A DNA stretch of 64,000 nt. Source: Quercus robur (lineage: Eukaryota; Streptophyta; Magnoliopsida; Fagales; Fagaceae). The notes beneath the pieces are model-generated. The model had not been told where the DNA came from. It worked only from the letters and a program-made list of their open reading frames with translations, and did no database searches. The translations under genes and the position numbers were made by a program. The stretch is from positions 53,812,406 through 53,876,405 of the forward strand of contig NC_065542.1 of assembly GCF_932294415.1 (NCBI RefSeq), written 5' to 3'. This document shows, piece after piece, positions 47,201-58,191 of the stretch (the first letter of the stretch is position 1; each line of letters starts with the position of its first letter).

Positions 47201-50200
47201 AATCACAATAAATATTTGTATCTTTATCTTCATAAAATAAAAAATAAAAAGATTCTCGTGATTCAGTAATATGTTGATAGAAGGATTATTAGAAATCACA
47301 TCTTTCCAAGTGAAAGTATCCATCTTCACAAAAATTTTCTCTTTCAAATTTCATCAAACACTCATGAGCTATTCACATTAACATGTGAATGCAAACCGTC
47401 CGTGCCCAAAAGAACACTAAAGACTTGCATTGAACACTTGGACCATCATCAAAGTAGACATCATAGCCAAGTAAAAAATCCTAGTCTATGACACAAAGTC
47501 TTTCAAAAATTTTCATCCTTCAATTCAACTACACATGCCAGCCTATCCTCCAATTTGCCTCATGCTGCAAGTTTTATATATCAATCATCATGAAAGGAAT
47601 CTTTGTCTTCTATATCATCATTCTCATCCTTGAGACCACCTTTCAGCATGTCCTAGGGTTTGAGATTGCCTTTTAACATCTCCACACGGGCTCCTGCTAG
47701 TTCCCATCGCTATAACACTCGTCACAAATCTTCAATCATCTGCCTCATGTCAACCATCTCTATTTGAGGGTATTGATTTCTGCTATCCCCACAATCTCTA
47801 CCACGACCAACCATAGATCAAAGTTGCAACCTTTGACTTAAATCTGGATTTTGTGACTTAGATCTAAGATCTTTTGCTCCAATGCAACTTGATGCGGTGA
47901 ACAGAACTTAGAATGGTGTAAAATAATGGTTAAGAAGAAAATTCTATCAATAAAAAAAGATTACAGCTAAAAACTGAAAATGGGATTGGAGTTTGAACAC
48001 TAAAACCTCAATCTCTAGGCTCAAAAGAAATATTCAAATCTGAAATTTCATAAATTAGGTAAGCAAAAACGACCTATAATAAATCCAAAGAGGCTAGAAT
48101 CCTAACCCTTCATATCATATATAATAATTAGATCCTAACCATCCAACTTCATTAAAGTCACATGCTAATCACTTGACCTTCTAAAATAATCAACAAATTA
48201 TAATAAATTAAGTACCCGTTTGGATACAGCTGATAAAGGGGTGCATCTGCGTTTTGGTGTTTTTAGCACTGGGACCGATGTTGTTAGTGGGTCCCGTGCA
48301 TTATTCACGGGACCCACAAGTTGTCTAATTCAGCAAATTTTTCTTTAAAATTGGGTCTCACGATACTATTCACACATTTAAAAATTATTTTGCTATAATG
48401 TTTTCAATTTTCAGTATTAAGCGGTATCCAAACAGACCCTAAGCATAGAGAAATAAAAGCAATGGACTATTTGGCCATTTTTTTCCTTTTGCTTAAATTC
48501 TCATATAGCAACTGGCTTGGGCCGAACTTTTGGGAGCTTGGCTCATTTATGAGCCAAGAAAAACCTTCAATCAACTCATTTGCACCTTAGAGAGGCGGTG
48601 GAAAATGCTCAATTCATCTATTTGTTTATTTATATGTAGACATAGACACACTTGGTTGAAATTAATAAAATAGATGCATTAGAAAATAAATTTAACATAG
48701 TTCATTAAAAGGGGGCTTTAACTTCCAATGAAGAAACTCAAACATTTGAAGATATGTTTGCACTTATCTCCCTATTATTATTGATGGAATTTTAAAGCCA
48801 AACATAATGTTCATCAATGAGTGCCTAAATAATCTGTCAAGGATCCATAGCTGACTCCAAAATTTTGGGACTAAGGCTTTGTTGTTGTTGTATGACATTC
48901 AACATTCAATTTTATTGATTTGAAACATATGCCAAGACTATATCATTGTGATTCTCTTCAAATGTATGAATGACACTTGTAATGTCAACCAAATAGCTAG
49001 TCAAACTATCACTTTTCTCCTCCATTTCTAAAATATTGGAATGTAAAAGTGCCAAATTAGATCCTCGAATATCAAATCTATGAAGAGCAAAAGGTCAAGT
49101 TCCAAAATTAACAAAACTTATTAGTCATATCAATCTGTATCCAATAACCACAAACATTTTGTCTATACCTTTTACTATCATTGGAAACGTCATTAGTAGG
49201 CATTGATGTGCTTTTCAAAGAGTGTAATTGTATTTCTTTAGCCTCCTCCCTGCAAGAAATATCAAGGGATAAGACAGATCCAAACCCCAAATAGAAAAGA
49301 GTATAAAAAGGAAACATGGGAAGGAGAAAAGAACAACATAAAAGCAGAAACAAAAGAAGAGTTTATAATCATAGCATAAATTATAAAGCTTCAACAAAGC
49401 AAAAAAAAAAAAATATATATATATATATATATATTGATGAAATGGATAATTGATAATCAAGAGTATAATGCCTTGAGGAAACCCATTTTTAGTTCTCCCC
49501 ATGGATTGCTCCTTGCCTTGGAATGCCTTCTTATTTTTTCCAAAACAAACCAAATGCTACAGCAAAGATGGATGCTTTGCTCTCCAGGCAATATGGTACC
49601 TCCTACTAACACAATTTCCCTTCTACATGAGACAAGCTCAAACCAAGACACCTGAAAGAGAACCATGAATGAAATTGCTCTAGCTATTGAGCAAAGTAGA
49701 AGAAAGTGGTCCACTGTTTCCCCATCACGACGACACAAGCAGCACCAATTAACAAGGGGCAGACCCCTGTATTCCTCCAAATCCTAATATTCATTCTGAA
49801 CATAAGAAAACCTTTATTCCTTACTATTTTCTGGCCTTTCCCCCCCCCCCCCCCCACCAAACCCTGACCCTAATTCCTTAAATTAAAGCTGTCTGAGCAC
49901 TGTCAGATCTGACCCAAGAATTTCAAATCTGATTTGACTTTGGTCCCCTTTGTTCTACGTCATACAATTATTAGTCAACCTACACTTTTGATGATCCAAT
50001 CCTTCGTCATACCATTATTAGTCAACCTACACTTCCAAACCTTCTCCATTTGCAATATGGAATATCAAACATAGAATTCACTGCTTCAATTCTCAAACAT
50101 TAAAAGCATGTATAGATATGATAATCTATGATCACATCCTTACTTTTCAAGATACCAATTAGGAATGAATGGAAGCAACACAGGGCAAAGGGAAGACTAT

Positions 50201-52181
50201 TCGGTAACACATCACTAAGTGTATACTCACTATTGACAGTTTATAGTACAATATGATGGCGACATAAGTATAACTGTGAATACGTTGTGATGTTTATGAT
50301 GGACCAAGTATAGATATGATTTTTTTGAAATTGAGAGGGATTAGAAATACTTGATATAATCTGTTAGGATGAGTCTATGGCATAAACAAGATGCTTTAGG
50401 GATGTTGCTTGGCTGGTCCTCAAAGAGGATTTGGTGTAGTGCTTCCAAAATTTTCTTGCAAGTGTGCTCAGTGTTATCTACTTCTATGAAGCACGATAGA
50501 AAGAATATGGAGAGATGCATGGCCAAATCATGCTCACTATGTGCATGTGGAAGTCGTTAAGTGAACTCCCATGAAGAGCATTCACTATAAGAGTAACACC
50601 TAGGAAAATGGGAGCAATGCCTAAGGCAACTCAGATGACTGGTAACAATCATCTGTAGTAATGCTAGCTAGACATTACTCAAATTCAGTTATTTATCAAA
50701 AAAAAAAAAAAAAAAAACTCAAATGCAGTTACATGGCTATACAAAGTGGCTATAAAAGCCTCCCATTGAGGGCCCATTAGGGCATCCAAAAATCTAAACA
50801 GTAAGTAAACTTGCTTGGTAAAAAATGTTCTTTGAGTGAGTGTGAGGTTTTTAGACTGTAGGCATCATGTGTATCGGCTTGAGTAGCGTGCACCAACACC
50901 GAAGGTCCCATTTTCTGTTTTTCTGATCATGAAAGAAAGAAGAACAAGAAGCTGGAGGCTCATGGTGCATTGGACAACGAAGGAGTGGAATAACTCAGTG
51001 TGTGGTGTTTTACTATCATGCAAGGTATGCTGAAATCCAATATTGTCCTCTGCCACGATTTCTAACAATGCCCATAATCAAGTGATTATTAACAGTACTG
51101 ACTTCGGGCTTCACATCTTGAACCATGTCAAACAACATGGACCAACAATTACACAAAGGGTAACCATTATTATTAGACAATAATTTAACTCTTTATTAAC
51201 AATTCCTTCAATACTTGATTCTCACACCATGTGTCATGCCAAAACCTCACCCTTTGATCATCTCACAACACATATGTACCATACAAACCTCCCCGCCCAC
51301 ACTAATACTCAGTCATAAACAACACCCATTCAATTGTCAAAATAGCAAATAGTAAAAATAAGAATGCATCCAAATAAGAATTAAGAGTTAGTAAGTTCAA
51401 ACCTGTCTTCAGCATAGTAAACATGTCTATTTGATTGCTGATCATCAACAGAGTGCAGCACGGCCGCCAGCTTTTCAATTTTCTGCATTGAACCATGGAA
51501 TTCCATAATCAAAATCTTGTAGAAAATTTTGCAAAAAACAATTGATCAACCATGAGTTTTACAGTAAAAAACACTGATCTACCTTTTTCTCGCTTTGCAA
51601 TTTCTGAAGAATATATCCCATATCTTGGGTCTTCATCAGCATAAGCTCTTCTGGAGTGTACTTGTTAGCCTCACTCCTGCAACAGAAGCTTACAAATCAA
51701 CTTGGATTCATGGGTGAAAAATTCTAAAAAAAATGCAAAAGAATTATCAAAATGTTACTCTAATTTATGGACTCCATCAACAGTTCTTGTTTTGATCATC
51801 TTGAAGTAAAACTCATCTGGGTTTCTAAAAGCTGCTTTCTCCTTAAGTTTCTGTAGAGCAAAAATAAATAAATAAATAAACCCATTTACAAAACAACCCC
51901 ATTATGTATTTGAGAGTTTGATTACCAGCTAAACAAGAAGCAAGAACACTTACCCGCAAAGTATCCTCCTTTTTGTGGAATGCTTGTGCACGCTCAACAT
52001 AGTCCTTGTGTTTTTCAAGAAGCCCAAATTTTTTCCTTGCATGTCTGGATATGAAAATGAAAAATATTTATATATATATTTGAAAGGGTACAATATAAAA
52101 GAAAATATTTCTAAGTGAGACTTACGGTTGAGCTCGCTCCTTGTGAGCTCGTCTATTAACAGCATTCCTTAGGGACGACAT
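44298..52181 (-). CDS. UTP11: UTP11-like U3 small nucleolar RNA-associated protein (228 aa, 8 exons)
   Basis: Eight minus-strand exons join in frame through GT-AG introns: 52181-52126, 52044-51954, 51850-51759, 51676-51583, 51482-51403, 49249-49169, 44580-44481 and 44390-44298. The product begins MSSLRNAVNRRAHKERAQP and includes KKFGLLEKHKDYVERA, NPDEFYFKMIKTRTVDG, EELMLMKTQDMGYI, RHVYYAEDREEAKE, YRELEARRNRVSQLEKLY and KELQKKGRKRKLRE, ending YKWRPERKR. These are the conserved blocks of UTP11, a small-subunit processome component acting with U3 snoRNA in 18S rRNA maturation in the nucleolus. The length equals the usual plant protein. Introns 5 and 6 (2.2 and 4.6 kb) are swollen by mobile DNA. 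No defect was seen. Confidence 0.95.
44850..45180. repeat. Low-complexity ACCACC/CATCAC-rich segment in UTP11 intron 6
   Basis: An A/G-rich stretch (AAAGAAAAAAAGAAAAAAA) is followed by sequence rich in CACCA, CCACAA and CATCA words. Overlapping ORFs are low-complexity and not genes. Confidence 0.6.
46800..47830 (-). mobile_element. Decayed Ty3/gypsy-like gag-region fossil (tentative)
   Basis: Near its minus-strand start (about 47815) a short stretch resembles the N-terminal gag style of plant Ty3/gypsy elements (MVGRGRDCG, MRQMIEDL). The rest is heavily broken and old. No LTRs were identified. Confidence 0.3.
48218..48440. mobile_element. hAT-like MITE
   Basis: The left end CCCGTTTGGATACAGCTGAT and the right end, inverted, GGGTCTGTTTGGATACCGC form imperfect inverted repeats. 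The middle has the GGGTCCCGTGCATTATTCAC / GGGACCC hairpin typical of this MITE group. Flanking TTAAGTA and TAAGCATA are similar but not identical, so the target duplication is unproven. Confidence 0.65.
48822..48893 (+). mobile_element. Au-like SINE 3' end
   Basis: GGATCCATAGCTGACTCCAA followed by TTTTGGGACTAAGGCTTTGT and TGTTGTTG matches the conserved 3' end style of the plant Au SINE. The 5' tRNA-related part was not recognised. Confidence 0.5.
49412..49434. repeat. AT microsatellite
   Basis: Eleven or so AT repeats after an A run, in UTP11 intron 5. Confidence 0.85.
49437..49800 (-). mobile_element. L1-type LINE ORF2 C-terminal fragment in UTP11 intron 5
   Basis: The minus-strand frame 49780-49457 keeps an open zinc-binding reverse-transcriptase tail: RGLPLVNWCCLCRRDGETVD, then HFLLLCSIARA and, later, SIWFVLEKIRRHSKARSNPW. 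The W-C-x-L-C...H...C pattern is the zf-RVT motif of plant L1 ORF2. The reverse-transcriptase and endonuclease parts are missing. Confidence 0.8.
49840..49855. repeat. Poly(C) tract
   Basis: A run of 16 C in UTP11 intron 5, beside the L1 fragment. Confidence 0.8.
49856..51402. other. UTP11 intron 5 remainder
   Basis: Intron sequence with an A run near 50699-50719. Short ORFs on both strands near 50340-50560 do not resemble any protein I know. No exon was found here. Confidence 0.4.
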
Positions 52182-52211
52182 GTTGAATAAAACAAAGCAA
52201 GCAACACCTAC

Positions 52212-52560
52212 AAGGTATCAATCAAACAAACTCTTCAAGTTCCTTTCAGAACAGTGCAAACTGTATGTATGAGCAAGTTTAAAGTGATCGGTTCCTTCTC
52301 TGAAAGCACGGACACGGCAATTTGCCTGCCGTGGCGTGCCCGTGTCGTACGAGTACGCCTGGGACACGGCGAGGAGAGGGAAAATAAAAAATCCTAACCT
52401 GAAACGCTGCGTTTTGAGAGTATCCCTTTGCACCCAAAATCAGTTTCCTCTCTCTCTCTCTCTCTCTCTCTCCTTCTCTCACGCCGATCTCCTCTTCTGT
52501 GGGAGAGCTGATCAGCCGATTTCTTCCCTTTTCTTTGTGTTTTTCTTCTTCTTCTAATTA
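52212..52560 (-). promoter_or_regulatory. UTP11 5' leader with probable leader intron and GA-rich tract
   Basis: On the minus strand, CCTTGTAG|GTGTTGC just upstream of the ATG looks like an acceptor (near 52212). CGTTTCAG|GTTAGG near 52402 looks like a donor, suggesting a short leader intron. Further upstream lies a GA dinucleotide run (forward CT, 52449-52472) typical of plant leaders and promoters. Inferred from the sequence only. Confidence 0.45.
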
Positions 52561-52761
52561 TGCCCTTACATATTAGAGTTTTCCCCTTTTGCCCTACTTG
52601 GGAATTGGCTCGCCAGCCAGGTGTTTCAAAAATAGATTTTGGCGAAAAAGTCCTTACATTTTGGGCATAATATCTACTGTTAACCCTCTAATAGAAAAGT
52701 TCTACGCGGCCGACAGAATGCTCTATTTACTGACATGATACTGACATAGACATTAAAATAT

Positions 52762-53554
52762 GAGAAATGTTATGTCTATAACAATTCTACAATATTTTTA
52801 CAACATTGCTTACCTGTCACTGTCAAGTCACAAATCACAACTTAAATAATCTGACTTGGAAAACTTAAATAATCTGACTAGGAAAAGAAAACAAAAAAAA
52901 ATAAAAAGATTAAGAAAACAAAACTAACGATAAGATGAAATTCAGAACATAAGCAGATTTAGAGGTTTTGTAGAAAGAAGAATATTACTCTCACACACCG
53001 GAGGCGGAGGTGGAGGCGGAGACGAAGGCAAAGGGCAGAGGGCAGAGGCGGAGGCAGAGGGCAGAGGGCAGAGGCGGAGGCAGAGACGCTCACTTTCTTC
53101 TCCCCGCCGTCGCACATCGTTGAAAAATGGGATTACGACAGAGAAGTAATTTTTCTCTTTCTGTTTTGTATTTGTTTTGTGGGTTTCTGATGGGTGAAGT
53201 GTTAAGAATATGAATCCTAGTAAATCACCATTTGTTTTCAAACTAGACGAACACTATGGCAGGGAATGATTTTTTTTTTTTTTTTAGAACCCATTTTACT
53301 GCTGCTTGGGTATTTTTGTTTCTTAGGATGCAAAATGGTGAAAAGATTAAAGATTTCATCATTCATTTTCATTTTTTGACAGTAAAAGTTAGCCAAATGG
53401 GTCGAATTTCTGTAAAATTTTCTGGCTGTGATTATAACAAGTCTTCAGTTTTTTAAAGTGGTATTAAGTCTTCAGTTGTGATTGTAATTTTGTTGTTTCT
53501 TGCTCTGTAACATTTCATTCTCATTGAAAGAAAGCTGGACTTCTCTACATTCAC
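52762..53554 (+). repeat. Left terminal inverted repeat of the MULE
   Basis: It matches the right arm, inverted, from GAGAAATG at the tip to GTAGAGAAGTCC...CTACATTC at the inner edge. An internal GC-rich block (about 52998-53090) is a short repeat of GAGGGCAGAGGCGGAGGC words, shorter than in the right arm. A minus-strand ORF (53241-52942) follows this repeat and is duplicated in the other arm, so it is not a gene. Transcription of the FRS-like remnant presumably starts in this arm. Confidence 0.92.
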
Positions 53555-53835
53555 TAATTTAACCATCATACAGCATGGGAAACTTCTACATTTCTTGCGT
53601 TATATGCCCCCCATTTTTTGCGTTGTATCTGGTTATGAGAATCTATTGACTTATTTCATCTTGAGTGTTTCAGGTAATTGCTAAACTTGAAGATCCTGCT
53701 GTGAGTTAGTACTGTGCTTTACGCTTATTACAGGTAGAGACTAGTAGTTTTTTTTTTTTTTTTTTTTTAATTTTAATTCCATTTTCATACTTTGTTTTAA
53801 AATACTGTGCATTATATAATGTATATTGCAGACAC

Positions 53836-56120
53836 ATGGAAGAAGAAATAACTAGTGCTTCTAGGTTTGTAGAGTTGAATGAGCACAATAGTGATAATAA
53901 AATGAAGGATACGGTGGATCTGAAAAATAATGAGTTGAATGAAGATAGTGTTGAGAATGAAAAAGAGGAAACAAGAAAGGTAGAAGATAAAGTGGAGGAT
54001 CCTTGTGTAGGAATGTTGTTTGGTTCCATTGACAATATCATGGAATATTTTACAAGGTATGGTAATAAAAAGGGTTTTGCAGTGGTTAAAAGAACATCTA
54101 GAAAGGGACATAATGGGGAGGTGGAGTCTTTGACTATAGCTTGTAATCGTGCTGGAAAGCAACAGATTAAAGCTTGAAAGAATTTGTAGAACAATATGAT
54201 AAGGCTTTGGCAAAAAATGTGGTAAATGAAAATACTGAAGATTTCAATTCATTTCAATCATCCATACCATGTTTTACTCATTATGCTATGGAGAAACAAT
54301 TTCAAAGTGTTTACACAACAGCAAAATACAAAGAGTTTCGAAAAGAGTTGCTAGGGAAGGTTTGTTGTAATTTTTCTTCTTGTAAGGAAGATGGTGTCAT
54401 TTCAAAATACGAAATACGTGAAGATGGAGCATTTGGAGAAAATTCCCAGCATGCAACCTTCATTGTTTATTTTAACAAGGATACCAATGAAGTAAATTGT
54501 AATTGTCGGTTTTTTGAATTTAGGGGAATATTGTGTATGCATCAAATTACGGTGCTCTTTCACATGAAGATTGATCAGGTACCAAACAAGTACATCTTGA
54601 AAAGATGGTGCAAAAATATTAAGAGGAGCCACACCAAAGTTCGCATCAACTATGACAATCGGCTTGTCAAACCTGAAACACAACGCTTTGATAAAATGTA
54701 CAAAGTCTTCAATGAGGTTGCAGACTTGGCAATAGATTCTGAAGATAAGTGTGAGAAGGTGGTGGCACGAATTCTTGAATTAAAAGGAGAGTTCAAACAA
54801 GAAAAACTTGTTTGTGGAAGTAATGAACCCATTTCTACAGGTATTCATTGTTTGTTGATTTCCTTTTTTTCTTTTTTTTTTTGTCTTATCATTTTATTTT
54901 GCATCATTTTTGTGCCTACTTATGTTTTAGGATTGCATTTTTCTATTAATAAATTTATTTACTTAATCAAAATAAAATGTCTATAGGTATTCCTACAGAT
55001 TCAACCTCATGTGGAGATGATCTTGCAATTTCTAAAGAGACTAAAAACATACTTGATCCAGTAGTGGTTAGACAAAAGGGACGACCACCATCTAAAAGGA
55101 AGCAGTCAATAGTTGAAAAAGTTGTTAGAAAAAAGAAGGAAAGGAAAAAGAAAAAGAAAACCAAAGTAAGTGAGAGAAATGAATTCAAGAAAAAGAAGGT
55201 TTTAGTATATTTCTTGTTGATTTTAAATTAATAATTGTTTATGGTATTTACTAACTATTATTGTTTACATTTTGTAGATGGCTACTAAGGTTGAGAATGT
55301 GTCTTGTACAACCCCTACTATGGGATTGAGGGTGCTTGGAGTACAAAAGAGTTTTAACTTAAATGTTGGAATCTTTATTTTGTATCACAAGGAAATTAAG
55401 ATTTATTTGGTTTAATCGTTTAAGTATATTGAATTTTATATTGTACATAATGCAGGAGTTGGAACTGCAACAATCACAACAGATTGGTAAAGAGAGTTAT
55501 GAAGAATCCATCATGTGGTCAAACATTAATTGCCCTCCTAATATCATCGGGATGAGTCCATATTATGGGCTGCCAAATATGCTACAAGGAGGAAACTCGC
55601 CATTTCAGTCAAGTATAATAAGACAAGTGGTTGGAATGCAACCATTTAGTTACCATGAAAACACATCTCAGGCATGTATTTATTTACTTTGCTATTCTTA
55701 TGTGTTTCTGATTTTTTTCTTTTTTCTTTTTTTCTTTTAGGGTTAACTGTTTGTCTACCTACACCTAATTTCTAAATATTGTAGTGTTCTCTTTACATTT
55801 AAAGAACTCATGAGACTCAATTTGAATTGTAATTTATTATGTTGTAAAGCATGGTATTACTGAGAATAATATTCTTTTTAATATGCAGTTGAATTTAAAT
55901 AGATTAGGCATTTTTTTTTTCTTTATTCAATTGCTTCTCATATATGTAATTTTATTAAACTAAATGTTTTCATTTTGTTTTTTAGGATGATTCTCCACTC
56001 CAGAAGGCATGTTATGATTTGTCAAATGAGCATCCAAGCAATTCTATTGGGAAGTTTGGTACCAATGATGTGACAAAAGTTGGAAATCCAAAATTACACG
56101 AAGATGGCAGGGGCAATTAG
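53836..56120 (+). pseudogene. FAR1/FRS-type transposase-derived gene lacking the MULE transposase domain
   Basis: The first ORF (53836-54177) gives an acidic N-terminus followed by a FAR1-type DNA-binding region (GMLFGSIDNIMEYFTRYGNK, then GFAVVKRTS and LTIACNRAGKQ). The next sequence, in another frame from about 54174, already matches the region after the transposase core (KEFVEQYDKALAKNV, IPCFTHYAMEKQFQ). The C-terminal part keeps an intact SWIM zinc finger, C-x-C-x9-C-x-H (near 54499-54543). Later exons carry KGRPPSKRKQSIVEKVV (54987-55194) and stop at 56118-56120 (last exon from 55986). FRS proteins and their relatives normally have about 300 residues of MULE DDE domain in between; here it is deleted and the frame is shifted. 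The surviving open segments, intact splice sites and SWIM finger suggest a young loss. An internally deleted transposase gene is the simplest reading. Confidence 0.85.
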
Positions 56121-58191
56121 TTTGTTTATGATATATAGGGTCATAAGATTAGTTTAAACATGGAAACTTGACGGTTAATATTTTTGTCTCATAATGTAGC
56201 CCATTGGGCAACCTTTTGTAATAAGGTAGGAACCTTCTCTAACTCTAAAACATTAATGTAAGAGTTCTTTTTAAATGCAAATCATTTTTTATCATCATCT
56301 GTTTGTACATAATTTCTTTCTCCTTTGCTAACATAAGTTGGCTAATATTAAGAAGCAATAAGTCTGTTACAAGATAATCTCTCTTTATTGAGGTGCAAAG
56401 ATGATCCACCATAGGCGGCATATTTTGAAACCAAACAAAAGCATCATGGCTATTATTGCCCATCTTTGACAATAGTTGTGGTAGTTAGTTATCATAGAAA
56501 TTATATATATCATATCACAACAAAAGGAAAAAAGAAAAAAACAAAAACAATCTTCAAGAACTTTATTAACCACAACTGGTTTTACAATATCCACTTAATA
56601 TTATAACAACTAATTAACAAAAAAAATCTAATAGACTAAGTCTATGACTAATATAGACTCTTGTTACAAATTAAAGAAACGGTAAGTATACAACACAATA
56701 GGTGACCAAAATATACATCAACACCCAAAATAAACAAATACATCAAATGATTGCAAATAGCAGTTTTGGCTGCATTGCATTCCAATTTCCAAAGCCAACA
56801 CTTGAGCATCTATGCTTTATGATATCCACTAGAGGAAGTACATCTTGAACAAAACCCCACTTGAATTGGTGCTAATAGTAGCAACATTGCCTTCCAAAGC
56901 CAAAATTTGAGCTTCCATGCTTTAAGAGATCTACAAAAGGAAGTACATTTTAGACAGCACCATAATAGAATTTCTTCACACTCTAACCAATATTTTCCAA
57001 CTAGTTTCCAACATATCTAACTGTACCATGTGCATAAAAGCAATTAAAAATTGTGAGAGGAAATAGATCCCGAGTGATTGGCAGAATCTCAGAAAGCAAA
57101 CTAGAATGAAAAGAAATATTTCTCTAACAGGTACACAGAAAATGAAATGCCCAACATGCAAAGCAAAAAAGACAAAAAATATTACATATAGTTGATGACT
57201 ATATATGAACAACTCAAACTTGTTACTTCTCATTGGATAAAGTGATGTCATCCACTTTATTCCTAAGAACATGAAATGACATCACCAAAGTTCCAAACTA
57301 TCACTAAAACATGAAATTGTACATAACACCCTCTCCCTTTCTCTTCCTGTATGTGTCCATATACTTTATATGAATTAATGGCTACCTTCTGAGTGAGCTT
57401 GAATAACCACAATTGGAACATTGGGGAAAAAATTCAGTGAAACATTAAAATGAAAATAAAACACCAAACTGTAAAAACTTGAAAGGCAGCAGCTACCTGT
57501 AAGAGTTTTCACAATATGCAAGAAAAGAACTGCATTTAATAAGATTTCCAAAATTAAAACCACTAGAATTTGTCGGTCTTAAGTACATTAATGTGAAATG
57601 TATCTATTATGTGGCCAGCAATGTCAACTGGAAACAGTGTTAAGGGGAAATGTACCACTGGGGGGACCATTAAAGGACATTTGTCAAAAGGGGTCATAAA
57701 ATACTGAGCAAGCAACAGAGGCCTACATTGTCCACTTATATTTTCATCACAAACAGATTGTCACTTCATGTGATGATGTTGCTTAATGCATAGAGGGGAA
57801 GTATTGTCATTATATGACCAGGACCTTAATCTGAAAGGGAGATAAATTGAAGTGGGAGCACCAAACCACCTAGCGTGAGATGATGTTCTATGCTGCTAAC
57901 ATCTCAACCCAACTTGACCAGAACCACCAAATTCAGCAAGCCATGTCTCTGATAAAGAAAATTTTTTATTCTGTTTGGGCAAAACAAATTTCTATGGGTT
58001 CGACCATTACCAGCTAGCCAAAATGATCAATTATTGACCATCTCTATTATGCTTATTGATCAAGGCTTCATCAAGATTTCTTTTAGGCATTGTATCAAAC
58101 ACTTTGCGAGAAAATTTTAATGTTACAGTTTAAAAATTTTAATGACATTTTTATGTGGAAAATAAATAAATAGAGAAGTCCAATTATTGTT
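56121..58191. other. Unassigned internal segment of the MULE
   Basis: About 2 kb between the end of the FRS-like remnant and the right arm. It includes the probable 3' UTR and AT-rich sequence with near-duplicate phrases at 56765-56850 and 56885-56940 (CTTCCAAAGCCAAAATTTGA-type). Short minus-strand ORFs are not recognisable. It could be element-specific DNA or captured host sequence; I could not tell which. Confidence 0.45.

Larger units (their letters stand above)
46087..48590. mobile_element. Possible composite element with roughly inverted ends in UTP11 intron 6
   Basis: The left end AAGGGTGTAAACAAATTGAG and the right end, inverted, AAGGTGCAAATGAGTTGATT are similar. Both lead into GAGC/GCTTGAGC-type words seen at the ends of some plant DNA transposons. 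A clean target duplication was not found, and the interior contains other insertions, so the call is tentative. Confidence 0.3.

Noticed and set aside
50341-50560. Overlapping ORFs of about 60 codons on both strands in UTP11 intron 5
   Set aside because: No recognisable protein content, no splice context and no relation to UTP11 exons.
52942-53241. A 99-codon minus-strand ORF repeated at 58504-58779 on the plus strand
   Set aside because: Both are the same stretch of the MULE inverted arms and end in the Pro/Leu-rich repeat block. There is no sign of selection as a protein beyond arm identity.
53836-56120. A domesticated host FRS gene rather than a transposon gene
   Set aside because: The gene lies between inverted arms with a target duplication, and its frame breaks at the missing transposase core, so an internally deleted element gene is simpler. 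It is not fully excluded that the SWIM half is expressed.
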